A stretch of DNA of 5,351 nt from Chloroflexi bacterium UBA6019 (GCA_002427995.1 DIZV01000148.1:1-5351); one strand, 5' to 3'; shown: positions 1 to 4,690, counted from the stretch's first letter. Translations and numbers: made by a program. The notes: generated from the sequence alone by a model not told the origin.

Positions 1-389
1 TCGGCCAGGTTGGCGGTGTGGCCCCGCTTACTGAAGGCCAGCCCCTCGTCAATGTTGACCACGAAGGGACGCAGCTGCTGACGGTTCTTTACGTCGTAGG
101 TTTCCTGAGCTCGGGCGAAGAGCCGACCGAGCACGTTGTCGAGGTGGGCGCCGGTCTTGAACTCCGGTCGCGGCCGGTAGACCACGGTGTTCTCGTTGTA
201 GAGCCTCCGATCGTCGGGGTTGTCGACCACCACGAAGGGTTGGATCGGCTCGAAGTCGCCCTTGGTGTCGACGCTGACCGAGCGCGGATATTTGGAGAGC
301 ATCTCCCGAATCAGGACCGATTTCCCGACGCCGTTGGAGCCCAGAAAGAGCAGCCGTTCGGAGTAGCGGGGCGAGCTAATGCGCGCCAT
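1..389 (-). CDS. P-loop ATPase, FtsK/HerA-like DNA translocase or packaging ATPase (N-terminal part, cut by window edge)
   Basis: The ATG at 389 opens a frame of 129 codons that runs off the left edge. A Walker A motif, GSNGVGKS, lies at residues 17-24 right after a beta-strand-like LLFLG. VDTKGDFEP follows at about 40-48, in the place where HerA/FtsK-type ATPases carry a 'DxKG-(D/E)' strand. A Walker B-like strand, FVVNIDEG, with acidic D114-E115, is at 109-116. This motif order and the start so close to the P-loop fit small FtsK/HerA-superfamily ATPases, which move DNA through membranes or into viral capsids using ATP. The C-terminal half with sensor and arginine finger is outside the window, so packaging, conjugation and other translocase roles cannot be separated. 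The gene overlaps the end of the preceding gene by 14 bp and has only a weak ribosome site, which suggests translational coupling. ATPase fold: fairly sure; subfamily: inference. Confidence 0.85.
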   Translation of the reverse strand, partial: MARISSPRYSERLLFLGSNGVGKSVLIREMLSKYPRSVSVDTKGDFEPIQPFVVVDNPDDRRLYNENTVVYRPRPEFKTGAHLDNVLGRLFARAQETYDVKNRQQLRPFVVNIDEGLAFSKRGHTANLA

Positions 390-645
390 GTGCCGCCCGC
401 TTCTTGCGTCGAAACTTGGCCGCCAGCTCCTCCAGCCGAGTCACCAAAACGTCCAGCTTGACGACCGGCTCCAGCGCCGCATTGATGGCTCGGACGCGGA
501 ATGGCATGGTATCGACGCAGGCCGCCGCCAGCTGCTCGAAGTCCTCGAGCTGGGGCCGGTAGGCGGATTGCAGCAGCCGCGCCGCCATCCGGTGGACGGC
601 GAGCAGGGCAGCCGCCAGATCGCGGCGGAGCGCGTCTTCGGTCAC
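376..645 (-). CDS. Hypothetical 89-aa alpha-helical protein
   Basis: GTG start at 645, three bases after the stop of the preceding gene (649), and TAG stop inside the start region of the ATPase gene. The protein looks almost wholly helical: an alanine/leucine-rich amphipathic stretch at residues 5-28, a second at 33-47 and a third at 52-78, ending in a basic tail (KFRRKKRAAHGAH, residues 77-89). No catalytic or metal motif and no membrane span is visible. The basic tail could touch nucleic acid or an acidic partner such as the Pro/Glu-rich protein encoded just upstream, but that is only a guess from context. I do not recognise the family. Its reality rests on the tight head-to-tail fit in the operon. 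Only a short TAGG-like sequence precedes the start, so translation probably depends on coupling. Confidence 0.68.
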   Translation of the reverse strand: MTEDALRRDLAAALLAVHRMAARLLQSAYRPQLEDFEQLAAACVDTMPFRVRAINAALEPVVKLDVLVTRLEELAAKFRRKKRAAHGAH

Positions 646-648
646 GAC

Positions 649-933
649 CTACCAGAGAATGCCGGGCTTGTGGGCCGGTGCCGGCGCTGCCGGCGCCTCG
701 TGCTCGGGCTCGGCCTCTTCCTCGGCCGGCGGATCGGTCGGGTCGGGCTCGCGCTCTTCGATCTCGGTCTTCTCGGGCTCCTCGGGTTCGGACTCGCCGC
801 CCTGCTCCTCTTTCTTGAGCACGACCTCGCGCAGGTCGGCGACCTCCTCCTCGAGCCGGTCGAGCCGGGCGGTAGGGCGCGCCGCCGGCGGGCGGTGGGC
901 AGCGGCCTCGGGTTCGGGTGTCTCTTCCGGCAT
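649..933 (-). CDS. Acidic Pro/Glu-rich protein with short coiled coil
   Basis: ATG at 933 is preceded by the strong Shine-Dalgarno AAGGAGGG (941-948 read on the reverse strand) with 7 nt spacing, and lies three bases after the stop of the gene before it. Of 94 residues, about 1-22 are Pro/Ala-rich, 23-43 form a probable coiled coil (LDRLEEEVADLREVVLKKEE) and 44-85 are a disordered acidic Glu/Pro tail. The last residues, HKPGILW, form a short hydrophobic end that could be a docking peptide. There is no signal peptide or membrane segment. Low-complexity acidic proteins of this kind occur as DNA-mimic, scaffold or adaptor proteins in phages and plasmids, but nothing here fixes which. The strong ribosome site suggests it is made in larger amounts than its neighbours. 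Function unknown. Confidence 0.75.
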   Translation of the reverse strand: MPEETPEPEAAAHRPPAARPTARLDRLEEEVADLREVVLKKEEQGGESEPEEPEKTEIEEREPDPTDPPAEEEAEPEHEAPAAPAPAHKPGILW

Positions 934-936
934 GGC

Positions 937-1497
937 TTAGCCCTCCTTCGAGCTGGTGATCGGATGCACTTCGCCTTCCTCGTCGGTGTAGAAGGCGATC
1001 GCGATACCGCGCCGCCGGGCCTCGGCGTGTTGCTTGAGGCGGTGGCGGTCCTGCTCGCGTTTGATCGCCCTGTCGGTCATGTGAAGGAAGCGCGTCTTCC
1101 GCGCCTCTGCTCGCTCCCGCTGGCGGCCGGCGACCAGGGCGTGAGCCTTGAGCCGGAGCGCGGCCGGCGCGGCCTGGTACTCGCGATGCTCACGCTCTAA
1201 GAGTTCATTGAGGACATCGCCGGCGCGGTTCTCCCGCCAGTAGTTCTCGCCGACTCCCTCGGGAATGATGCCGCTCCCGGCGAGGGTGAAAAGCACGTTG
1301 TCGGGCGCCGCTCCCTTGGTCACGCGGCCGAGCCCGCCGGGGATAGCGTGGGCGTCGGTGCCGGCCTTGTGGGCGTTGATCCCTCCCATTCGGAGAATGT
1401 GACGCTCGATTTGAGGCCAGAGCGGGACCGGGCGGGTCTGCCGATCGCCCTCACGGAGAGCGTCAGCCTCCTCGTCGGTGTAGTCCCGCTGTTCCAC
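937..1497 (-). CDS. Hypothetical 186-aa protein with charged helical C-terminus
   Basis: GTG at 1497 follows the TGA of the upstream gene after a single base, and GAGGG at 1504-1508 sits 6 nt before it. An ATG two bases earlier (1499) is in another frame and opens a shadow. The N-terminal half (residues 1-97) looks globular: an acidic start, a segment PLWPQIERHILRMGGINAHK at 25-44, and a Gly/Pro-rich stretch with VLFTLAGSGIIPEG at 68-81. Residues 98-163 are a long, very charged Arg/Lys/Glu helix, probably a coiled coil or nucleic-acid-facing arm. The end (164-182) has a strand-like GIAIAFYTDEEGEVHPI. No known motif, signal peptide or membrane span is seen, and I do not recognise the family. 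Its place between a membrane protein and the acidic protein suggests a structural or DNA-handling part of the same machine. Confidence 0.75.
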   Translation of the reverse strand: MEQRDYTDEEADALREGDRQTRPVPLWPQIERHILRMGGINAHKAGTDAHAIPGGLGRVTKGAAPDNVLFTLAGSGIIPEGVGENYWRENRAGDVLNELLEREHREYQAAPAALRLKAHALVAGRQRERAEARKTRFLHMTDRAIKREQDRHRLKQHAEARRRGIAIAFYTDEEGEVHPITSSKEG

Positions 1498-1498
1498 A

Positions 1499-2161
1499 TC
1501 AGCGCCCTCGGAGCCGGTTCATGTTGATCATTGGCGGGTGTACGACCTCGGCCGCCTGGTCCTGGTTGAGGTCGGCCGGTCCGGCCTCCCCTCCCCCACC
1601 CATCGGACTCTTGGCGACGACGGGCTGGAAGTCGGTCTCCACGACCTGGCCGCGGCGCCGCTCGAGCCAGGACTGGAGCCATTCTGTCTCGCTCAGAATG
1701 TGAGCCCAGATCCCCCACAGCGCGCCGAGCAGGATCAGCGGCGCGCCGAGCCGCAGCACGATGCGGAGCCAGGGCAGCCAGTGGTTCGAGACTTCCTCGA
1801 AGGCGTTGCCGGCCTCCTCGAATTCCTGCTCCTCGAGCTTGGCCTTGGAGCGGAGGATCCGGGCGACGCCGACGTGAATGTGCCAGAGCTGGCGCCGCGC
1901 CTCGGTCGGACCGACCGGCTCGCCGATCTTCTTCGCCCAGCTGTTGCGGAGGCCGGCGAAGGGGTTCCGGCTCGGCTTGTCCTTCGGCGGCTGCGGCTGT
2001 CCGCCGGGCTTGTTGTCGATGTGGGCGGTTTCCTGGTCGCGCTCCCGTTCCCGCTGGTTTCGCTTCCGCAGGCGGTCGCCCTCCCGGCGTTTTTCGTCCG
2101 CCGTGACGGTCGCCGTGTCGGGGACGGGCGCGGTTTTGGGGCCGGTTTCGATCTCAGCCAC
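1499..2161 (-). CDS. Single-span membrane protein with basic, disordered N-terminal region
   Basis: GTG start at 2161 with only a weak GGG-type ribosome site, stop one base before the next gene. The 220-aa protein starts with a polar Pro/Thr-rich stretch (1-22), then a dense Arg/Lys/Glu helix (23-45) and a Pro/Lys linker (50-68). A helical domain (about 70-126) leads into a tryptophan-flanked hydrophobic segment at about 129-156 (WLPWLRIVLRLGAPLILLGA and onward to WGIWAHIL), which I read as one membrane helix, though it contains two arginines. The tail (157-220) has a Trp/Arg helix, then Gly-rich and polar sequence. There is no signal peptide. The charge pattern suggests a large cytoplasmic N-terminus. 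Such a protein fits a membrane-bound partner of the ATPase encoded downstream, either in a viral membrane or a transfer apparatus; this is inference. Family not recognised. Confidence 0.8.
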   Translation of the reverse strand: MAEIETGPKTAPVPDTATVTADEKRREGDRLRKRNQRERERDQETAHIDNKPGGQPQPPKDKPSRNPFAGLRNSWAKKIGEPVGPTEARRQLWHIHVGVARILRSKAKLEEQEFEEAGNAFEEVSNHWLPWLRIVLRLGAPLILLGALWGIWAHILSETEWLQSWLERRRGQVVETDFQPVVAKSPMGGGGEAGPADLNQDQAAEVVHPPMINMNRLRGR

Positions 2162-2224
2162 AGCGTCCAGCCCTTACGCGCGGAGGCGCGAGGAGTTGAT
2201 TTCCAACGTCGTCACTGGCTCGGG

Positions 2225-2452
2225 TCACGATGCGACCTCCCGGTTGCGAATCTTGATGTAGGTGGATAGGGCTCGGCGGACCACCGCACTCACCGGCAGC
2301 TCATCGTTTTGGGCGATCTCTCTCAGGCCCTGCTCGATGTGGGGTGGGATGGTCGTGGTGAGGCGGACGCTGCCAGCGGCGGCCGAGCGGGTCTGAGGGG
2401 AGAGAGGGTGCAAATCCGTGGCTGCCACTGGCGGATCGGACGCTACCTCCAC
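2225..2452 (-). CDS. Ribbon-helix-helix (CopG/Arc-like) DNA-binding protein
   Basis: I chose GTG at 2452 because AGGGAG (2459-2464) lies 6 nt before it. A TTG at 2482, ten codons earlier, gives an 85-aa form but has no ribosome site and falls inside an inverted repeat. In the 75-aa form, residues 28-36 (SVRLTTTIP) are the antiparallel strand, 37-50 (PHIEQGLREIAQND) helix 1 and 53-67 (PVSAVVRRALSTYIK) helix 2, the normal ribbon-helix-helix order and length. Members dimerise and insert the strand pair in the major groove, and often repress their own operon, control plasmid copy number, or act as relaxosome or antitoxin proteins. The first 27 residues look disordered. No toxin gene lies beside it. 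It sits after a 48-bp gap in an otherwise tight operon, so it may have its own control point. Confidence 0.85.
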   Translation of the reverse strand: MEVASDPPVAATDLHPLSPQTRSAAAGSVRLTTTIPPHIEQGLREIAQNDELPVSAVVRRALSTYIKIRNREVAS

Positions 2453-2472
2453 GTCACGCTCCCTGTCTGCTG

Positions 2473-2490
2473 GATGCTGCAATCTGCATC
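2473..2490. promoter_or_regulatory. Small inverted repeat, candidate autoregulatory operator of the ribbon-helix-helix gene
   Basis: GATGC at 2473-2477 and GCATC at 2486-2490 are inverted, 8 nt apart, and the same stretch holds TGCA twice, 7 bp apart. It lies in the only intergenic gap upstream of the ribbon-helix-helix gene, in a short AT-rich pocket (about 2480-2503). Ribbon-helix-helix proteins often bind short inverted or direct repeats just before their own gene. The arms are short and I see no convincing promoter, so this is tentative. Confidence 0.3.
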
Positions 2491-2500
2491 ACATTTCTTT

Positions 2501-2692
2501 TCACAGGAGGGCCGCCGGCCGGGGCAACAGCCGGTGCTGGAGCTCGAAACGGAGCAGGCGGACCGCCCGCCGCATCTCCTTGACTCGGACCTGGTCGACG
2601 GGCCGGGCCAGCTTGCGTTCGGCCGCCGCCAGGCTGACGTCGGCCAGCAGGAGGTCATGCAGGATCGTGACTCGCCGCGTGGCGTCGTTCAT
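2501..2692 (-). CDS. Hypothetical 63-aa helical protein
   Basis: ATG at 2692 overlaps the TGA of the initiator-like gene as ATGA, and AGAGG lies 5 nt before it, so the two are almost certainly translationally coupled. The product is basic and helical: residues 1-26 form one amphipathic helix (TRRVTILHDLLLADVSLAAA), and 30-56 another rich in Arg and Leu (VKEMRRAVRLLRFELQHRLL). No cysteine, catalytic motif or membrane span is seen. Small basic proteins encoded straight after a replication initiator are often replication accessory or copy-control proteins, but I have no motif to support that here. Family not recognised. A 71-aa frame that overlaps it on the same strand is rich in Ser, Arg and Cys and looks like a shadow. 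Confidence 0.65.
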   Translation of the reverse strand: MNDATRRVTILHDLLLADVSLAAAERKLARPVDQVRVKEMRRAVRLLRFELQHRLLPRPAALL

Positions 2693-3444
2693 CGCCGCCT
2701 CTTCGGTGGCTTGAGCTCGAGCTCTGGAGTCCGCTCGACCGGCTCGGTCTTGAGGAGAGCGGTCATGACGCCGGCGCCGGTCGCAGCTCGGCGCCGAGCG
2801 ATGTACTCGTCGATGACTCGACTCCCACTTCCTTGAGGGCGATCGGGGATCGCCGGGGGTGGGGTGTGACCTGGTGAGCCGGGGTCGTGACCGGGTCGGT
2901 CGTCAGGTCCAATTGGATCCGTAATCGGGGCGGCGTTCCGCCCGTCATTCTGGTCAACGGGAGAAGACGACCGTAGGGAGTCGTACTCCCGTTTGTCTGG
3001 GGTGCCCTGCAGGCCACCCTTTTGATCTCCCGAAAGGGTGCCCTGTACGCCACCCTTTTGATCCCGTAAAAGGGTGCCCTGTACGCCACCCTTTTTTACG
3101 ACCTCGAGGTGGGGGGTGCCGGGCTGCCGGCGCGCTCTCTGAGCCAGCCGGTACTCGGTCGCCAGGCCGGCGCCGCCAGGGTTCTTAGAGCCGCCTCCGA
3201 GCCATACCGGCTCCAGCAGGCCGAGGTCGATCAGCTGCCGCAGGACCTTATAGATGGTCCGCTCGTGCAGGCCTGTCGCCGTGGCTAGGGACAGCGCTCC
3301 AGCGCGCACGACTGCCCGGCTGCCACCTTGGCGCCGGCATAGTTCGTTGACCACCAGCCAGTAGCTCCGATGCAGTTTCAGATAGGCCAGCCAGCCGGTG
3401 AGGTGCGGCCGCCAGCGGCCGTCAGGAGCCTGCAGCGGGATCAC
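2689..3444 (-). CDS. Winged-helix replication-initiator-like protein carrying an internal 12-residue repeat
   Basis: I start it at GTG 3444, whose GTGA overlaps the stop of the gene before it; this gives 251 aa. A GTG at 3489 would add 15 residues but has no ribosome site. Residues about 1-40 (WLAYLKLHRSYWLVVNELCR) lead into a winged helix-turn-helix: LSLATATGLHERTIYKVLRQ, then LIDLGLLEPVW, a GGGSKNPGG wing and a strand EYRLA. That N-terminal layout is common in plasmid and phage replication initiators and replisome organisers. About residues 115-150 hold KGGVQGT three times (KGGLQGT in the last), encoded by 36-bp DNA repeats. The rest is a Pro/Asp-rich linker and a helical basic tail ending in KPPKRRR. 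Known phage and plasmid initiators can carry their own origin repeats inside the gene (lambda O). The DNA-binding fold is clear; the initiator role is inferred from the repeats. A transcription regulator is the main alternative. Confidence 0.8.
   Translation of the reverse strand: MIPLQAPDGRWRPHLTGWLAYLKLHRSYWLVVNELCRRQGGSRAVVRAGALSLATATGLHERTIYKVLRQLIDLGLLEPVWLGGGSKNPGGAGLATEYRLAQRARRQPGTPHLEVVKKGGVQGTLLRDQKGGVQGTLSGDQKGGLQGTPDKREYDSLRSSSPVDQNDGRNAAPITDPIGPDDRPGHDPGSPGHTPPPAIPDRPQGSGSRVIDEYIARRRAATGAGVMTALLKTEPVERTPELELKPPKRRR
2956..2993. repeat. Two-part hairpin beside the in-gene repeats
   Basis: AACGGGAG (2956-2963) pairs with CTCCCGTT (2986-2993). Inside, ACGAC (2967-2971) pairs with GTCGT (2980-2984), leaving an 8-nt loop and a small AAG/A internal bulge: 13 base pairs in 38 nt. 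An alternative pairing, GGGAGT (2976-2981) with ACTCCC (2985-2990), is also perfect. It lies 7 bp from the first 36-bp repeat and inside the initiator-like gene. It could be part of an origin (cruciform, priming or nick site). Confidence 0.6.
3000..3107. repeat. Three 36-bp tandem repeats, candidate origin iterons
   Basis: Units start at 3000, 3036 and 3072. The core GGGTGCCCTGTACGCCACCC plus TTTT is identical in units 2 and 3; unit 1 differs at three central bases (CAGG where the others have TACG). Units 1 and 2 share TTTTGATC after the core; unit 3 runs into a T6 tract (3092-3097). Each core is itself an inverted repeat: AAAGGGTG (3033-3040)/CACCCTTT (3051-3058) in unit 2, and AAAAGGGTG (3068-3076)/CACCCTTTT (3087-3095) in unit 3. 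The period is a multiple of three, so the frame is kept as a 12-residue repeat. Iterons bound by the initiator whose gene contains them are the best reading. Confidence 0.8.
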
Positions 3445-3863
3445 GCCGGCTGGCGCTTGGCTGACTCCTGGCCGAGGCACTCGGGGCACAGCAGAGCGCC
3501 GCTAAGCACCTTGGTCCCGCAGAACTCGCAGGGCGGCGGGACCAGGTACCGGGACGGTGACGAAAGCTCGGCCAGAGAGCGCGAGCGGCGCTGGCTCCGA
3601 AAACGCCCTGCCCGGTAGTCGCTGTACCAATTCGGCCCGAGCAGGTCGACCAGCTTGGCCTCGATCGCGGGCATGCAGTATTCGCAGGTGCAGTTGGTCC
3701 GCTCGTCGTGGGGGGTCCAGTCGTTCAGGATCTCGCGGGCCAGCTGCAACGGGGTCAGGTAGTCCCGGCTCGATACGTGAGTGCCCTCGCGGAAGTCGCC
3801 GGCGCCCTGCTCGGCGAGCTCTTGAGCTCGCGCGCGCCAGATATCGGCGAGAGACTCGAACAC
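3441..3863 (-). CDS. Cysteine-rich probable zinc-binding protein (140 aa)
   Basis: GTG at 3863 follows the TAA of the preceding gene after two bases; the ribosome site is poor. Two cysteine clusters are visible: C58-x-C60-x2-C63 with H52 nearby (PHDERTNCTCEYC), and a zinc-ribbon-like pair C112-x2-C115 and C126-x2-C129 (CEFCG...LCPECLG). The second has the knuckle pattern CxxCG/CPxC with a 10-residue gap, typical of a rubredoxin-like zinc ribbon. Residues 1-50 are helical, and 85-105 are basic and Ser-rich. Zinc ribbons of this kind bind nucleic acid or act as protein-protein clips in replication and transcription factors. It ends in a 4-bp overlap with the initiator-like gene, which suggests a linked role in replication or its control. 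Family not recognised; metal binding is inferred from the motifs alone. Confidence 0.78.
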   Translation of the reverse strand: MFESLADIWRARAQELAEQGAGDFREGTHVSSRDYLTPLQLAREILNDWTPHDERTNCTCEYCMPAIEAKLVDLLGPNWYSDYRAGRFRSQRRSRSLAELSSPSRYLVPPPCEFCGTKVLSGALLCPECLGQESAKRQPA

Positions 3864-3865
3864 GC

Positions 3866-4057
3866 TTACGCCGACCGCTTCTGCAGGTAGGGCAGCCGAT
3901 CCAGCCAGGCGAGCAGGATCTTGAAGGTGGGGTGATCGCGGCGCGCGTTACGCGGGACCTTGACCTTGACCCGCTCCCATTCGTCCGCCCAGCTGTCGGC
4001 CTGATCGAGGGCGATCCGCCGGCGGGTCCGCTCGGCGCTCCAGGGCGCCGGGATCAT
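3866..4057 (-). CDS. Hypothetical 63-aa protein
   Basis: ATG at 4057 overlaps the TGA of the gene before it as ATGA and has GGAG 7 nt upstream, so I prefer it to a GTG at 4150 that would give a 94-aa form overlapping the neighbour by about 100 bp. The protein has a basic N-terminal part (WSAERTRRRIALDQ), a Trp-rich centre (ADSWADEWERVKVKVPRNAR, residues 21-40) and a helical end (HPTFKILLAWLDRLPYLQKR). No cysteine or membrane span is present. The size and charge would suit a DNA- or protein-binding accessory factor, but I do not recognise it and no motif gives a function. Its reality rests on the ribosome site and the two tight junctions. Confidence 0.68.
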   Translation of the reverse strand: MIPAPWSAERTRRRIALDQADSWADEWERVKVKVPRNARRDHPTFKILLAWLDRLPYLQKRSA

Positions 4058-4257
4058 TCGACCGCTCCGTGCCCGCGGCCGCACTTCCAGCCGCCGCCAG
4101 GCGCCGCCACAAGCTCTTGCGGTAGTCCCCGGTCCGTGCAAATCCAGCACCCTCGCCGGCGCCGGCGAGGCGCCCGCGGCGCGGGTTCGGACCGTAGCCC
4201 GGTCAGGGGCGCTACCTGCTGAAACAACGGGAGCCGGCCGATGCGCTCTTCGGCCAT
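4054..4257 (-). CDS. Small zinc-finger-like protein with an arginine run (67 aa)
   Basis: ATG at 4257 comes one base after the TAG of the preceding gene, with GGAGGG 8 nt upstream. After a neutral N-terminus (1-20), residues 29-35 form a run of basic residues (APRRRRRG), followed by C37-x2-C40 (GCWICTDRG) and C59-x3-H63 (WKCGRGHG). Two cysteine pairs 18 residues apart, the second CxxxH, can hold one zinc ion, so this may be a one-finger protein with a basic DNA- or RNA-contacting arm. Many phage and plasmid genomes carry such mini zinc proteins of unknown role. The arginine run coincides with a perfect 20-bp palindrome in the DNA. The ATGA overlap couples it to the next gene. Function inferred only from residues. 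Confidence 0.72.
   Translation of the reverse strand: MAEERIGRLPLFQQVAPLTGLRSEPAPRAPRRRRRGCWICTDRGLPQELVAAPGGGWKCGRGHGAVE
4151..4170. repeat. Perfect 20-bp palindrome
   Basis: CCTCGCCGGC (4151-4160) is followed directly by its exact reverse complement (4161-4170), with no spacer. It lies inside the mini zinc protein gene over the arginine codons. GC-rich composition makes short palindromes common, but ten matched pairs without a gap is rare. It could be a binding site for a dimeric protein or chance within Arg/Gly/Ala codons. Confidence 0.55.
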
Positions 4258-4258
4258 C

Positions 4259-4426
4259 CTAATGGCCCTCCCTCTGGTCGCCCGTCCGCGCGAGCCCGAG
4301 GCGGTAGCGGCGGTCGGCCTCCTGCTCCTCGTCGTAGTTGACGAGCGCCGCCATGCCGAAGACTCCGAGGATCGCGCCGACCGAGGCGGACCCGAGCACG
4401 ATGCCGGCCAAGTTGAGATAGTTCAT
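4259..4426 (-). CDS. Small single-span membrane protein (55 aa), first gene of the leftward operon
   Basis: ATG at 4426 has AAGGAGG just 4 nt before it, the best ribosome site on this strand. Residues 1-4 are polar, 5-29 are a Gly/Ala-rich hydrophobic membrane helix (LAGIVLGSASVGAILGVFGM), and 30-55 a charged tail (NYDEEQEADRRYRLGLARTG), so the tail is probably cytoplasmic by its positive charges, though the acidic patch makes topology unsure. An in-frame ATG at 4546 with its own GGAGG (4556-4560, 9 nt away) would give a 95-aa form with 40 extra polar residues. The small Gly-rich helix suits a self-associating membrane peptide (holin-like, viral membrane, or a transfer-apparatus subunit); no specific family is recognised. 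It is the first gene after the predicted promoter. Confidence 0.72.
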   Translation of the reverse strand: MNYLNLAGIVLGSASVGAILGVFGMAALVNYDEEQEADRRYRLGLARTGDQREGH

Positions 4427-4490
4427 GCGGCCTCCTTGTTTGGTGCGCTCACAGCCGCCAGCCACCGACGCCGGCGTCCTGTTGCCGGGG

Positions 4491-4596
4491 CAGCTCCCCT
4501 GGAGAGGGGCGGCGGTCATGGCGGGCGAAGGGCTGTGAGTCGCCATCGGGCAAAACCTCCGCAGATCGCTCGCGCCGCCCCTCTCCAGGGGAGTTG
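4491..4596. repeat. 24-bp inverted repeat around a 58-nt loop containing a second start site
   Basis: The arms 4491-4514 and 4573-4596 are complementary at 23 of 24 positions; the single exception (4493/4594) is a G-T pair. The inner 21 bp are perfect. Each arm also folds on itself: CCCCT and AGGGG around GGAG or CTCC, and these two 4-nt loops are complementary to each other. The loop holds another inverted pair, ATGGCG (4518-4523)/CGCCAT (4541-4546), and on the reverse strand GGAGG plus ATG (4560 to 4544). A leader RNA switch is plausible; a miniature element is possible but no target duplication is seen. Confidence 0.75.
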
Positions 4597-4600
4597 TTCG

Positions 4601-4690
4601 GTGCCGTGGGTCGCGTGGGTAGGTCGGGAGAGCCCAATGAGGGAGACAAGGGGGCTGGATTTGGGCGGTCCGCGGTGGTAGGGTGGTGTG
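4601..4690 (-). promoter_or_regulatory. C-rich, G-poor leader segment (rut-like)
   Basis: Counting the forward strand gives 47 G and 14 C in 90 bases, so the leftward transcript would be about 52% C and 16% G here. C-rich, G-poor, weakly structured RNA is the hallmark of Rho utilisation sites. GGG runs on the forward strand at 4608, 4617, 4626, 4641 and 4650 would also allow a loose G-quadruplex. The role is inferred from composition only. Confidence 0.4.

Noticed and set aside
379..1200. 273-aa forward frame
   Set aside because: It lies opposite four reverse genes with good junctions and ribosome sites. It is Leu/Arg/Gly-rich without domain pattern, the usual antisense shadow in GC-rich DNA.
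1320..1718. 132-aa reverse frame overlapping two genes
   Set aside because: Out-of-frame shadow of the 186-aa and 220-aa genes. Its Arg/Gly/Pro-rich sequence has no motif.
2174..2215. Possible 13-residue leader peptide (GTG start, reverse) in the gap before the membrane protein gene
   Set aside because: No Shine-Dalgarno, no codon run or attenuator fold that would give it a role; a frame this short is expected by chance.
1538..2269. 243-aa forward frame, longer than the gene opposite
   Set aside because: The reverse frame has a clear membrane helix, charged regions and exact fit to the next gene's start; the forward frame has no ribosome site or motif and crosses an intergenic gap.
2713..2724. 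12-bp palindrome of doubled GAGCTC
   Set aside because: Short and within coding sequence for Glu/Leu codons; such palindromes are frequent in this composition.
3068..3097. Hairpin followed by T6 on the forward strand, resembling an intrinsic terminator
   Set aside because: It is inside a reverse-strand gene with no forward gene before it, and the stem is explained by the 36-bp repeat; kept as part of the repeat array.
3557..4222. 221-aa forward frame
   Set aside because: Arg/Ser/Gly/Pro low-complexity product opposite the two cysteine-motif genes; typical shadow.
4491..4596. Miniature transposable element with 24-bp terminal repeats
   Set aside because: No target-site duplication flanks the arms, only 58 bp lie between them, and the position in the leader suits a regulatory fold better.
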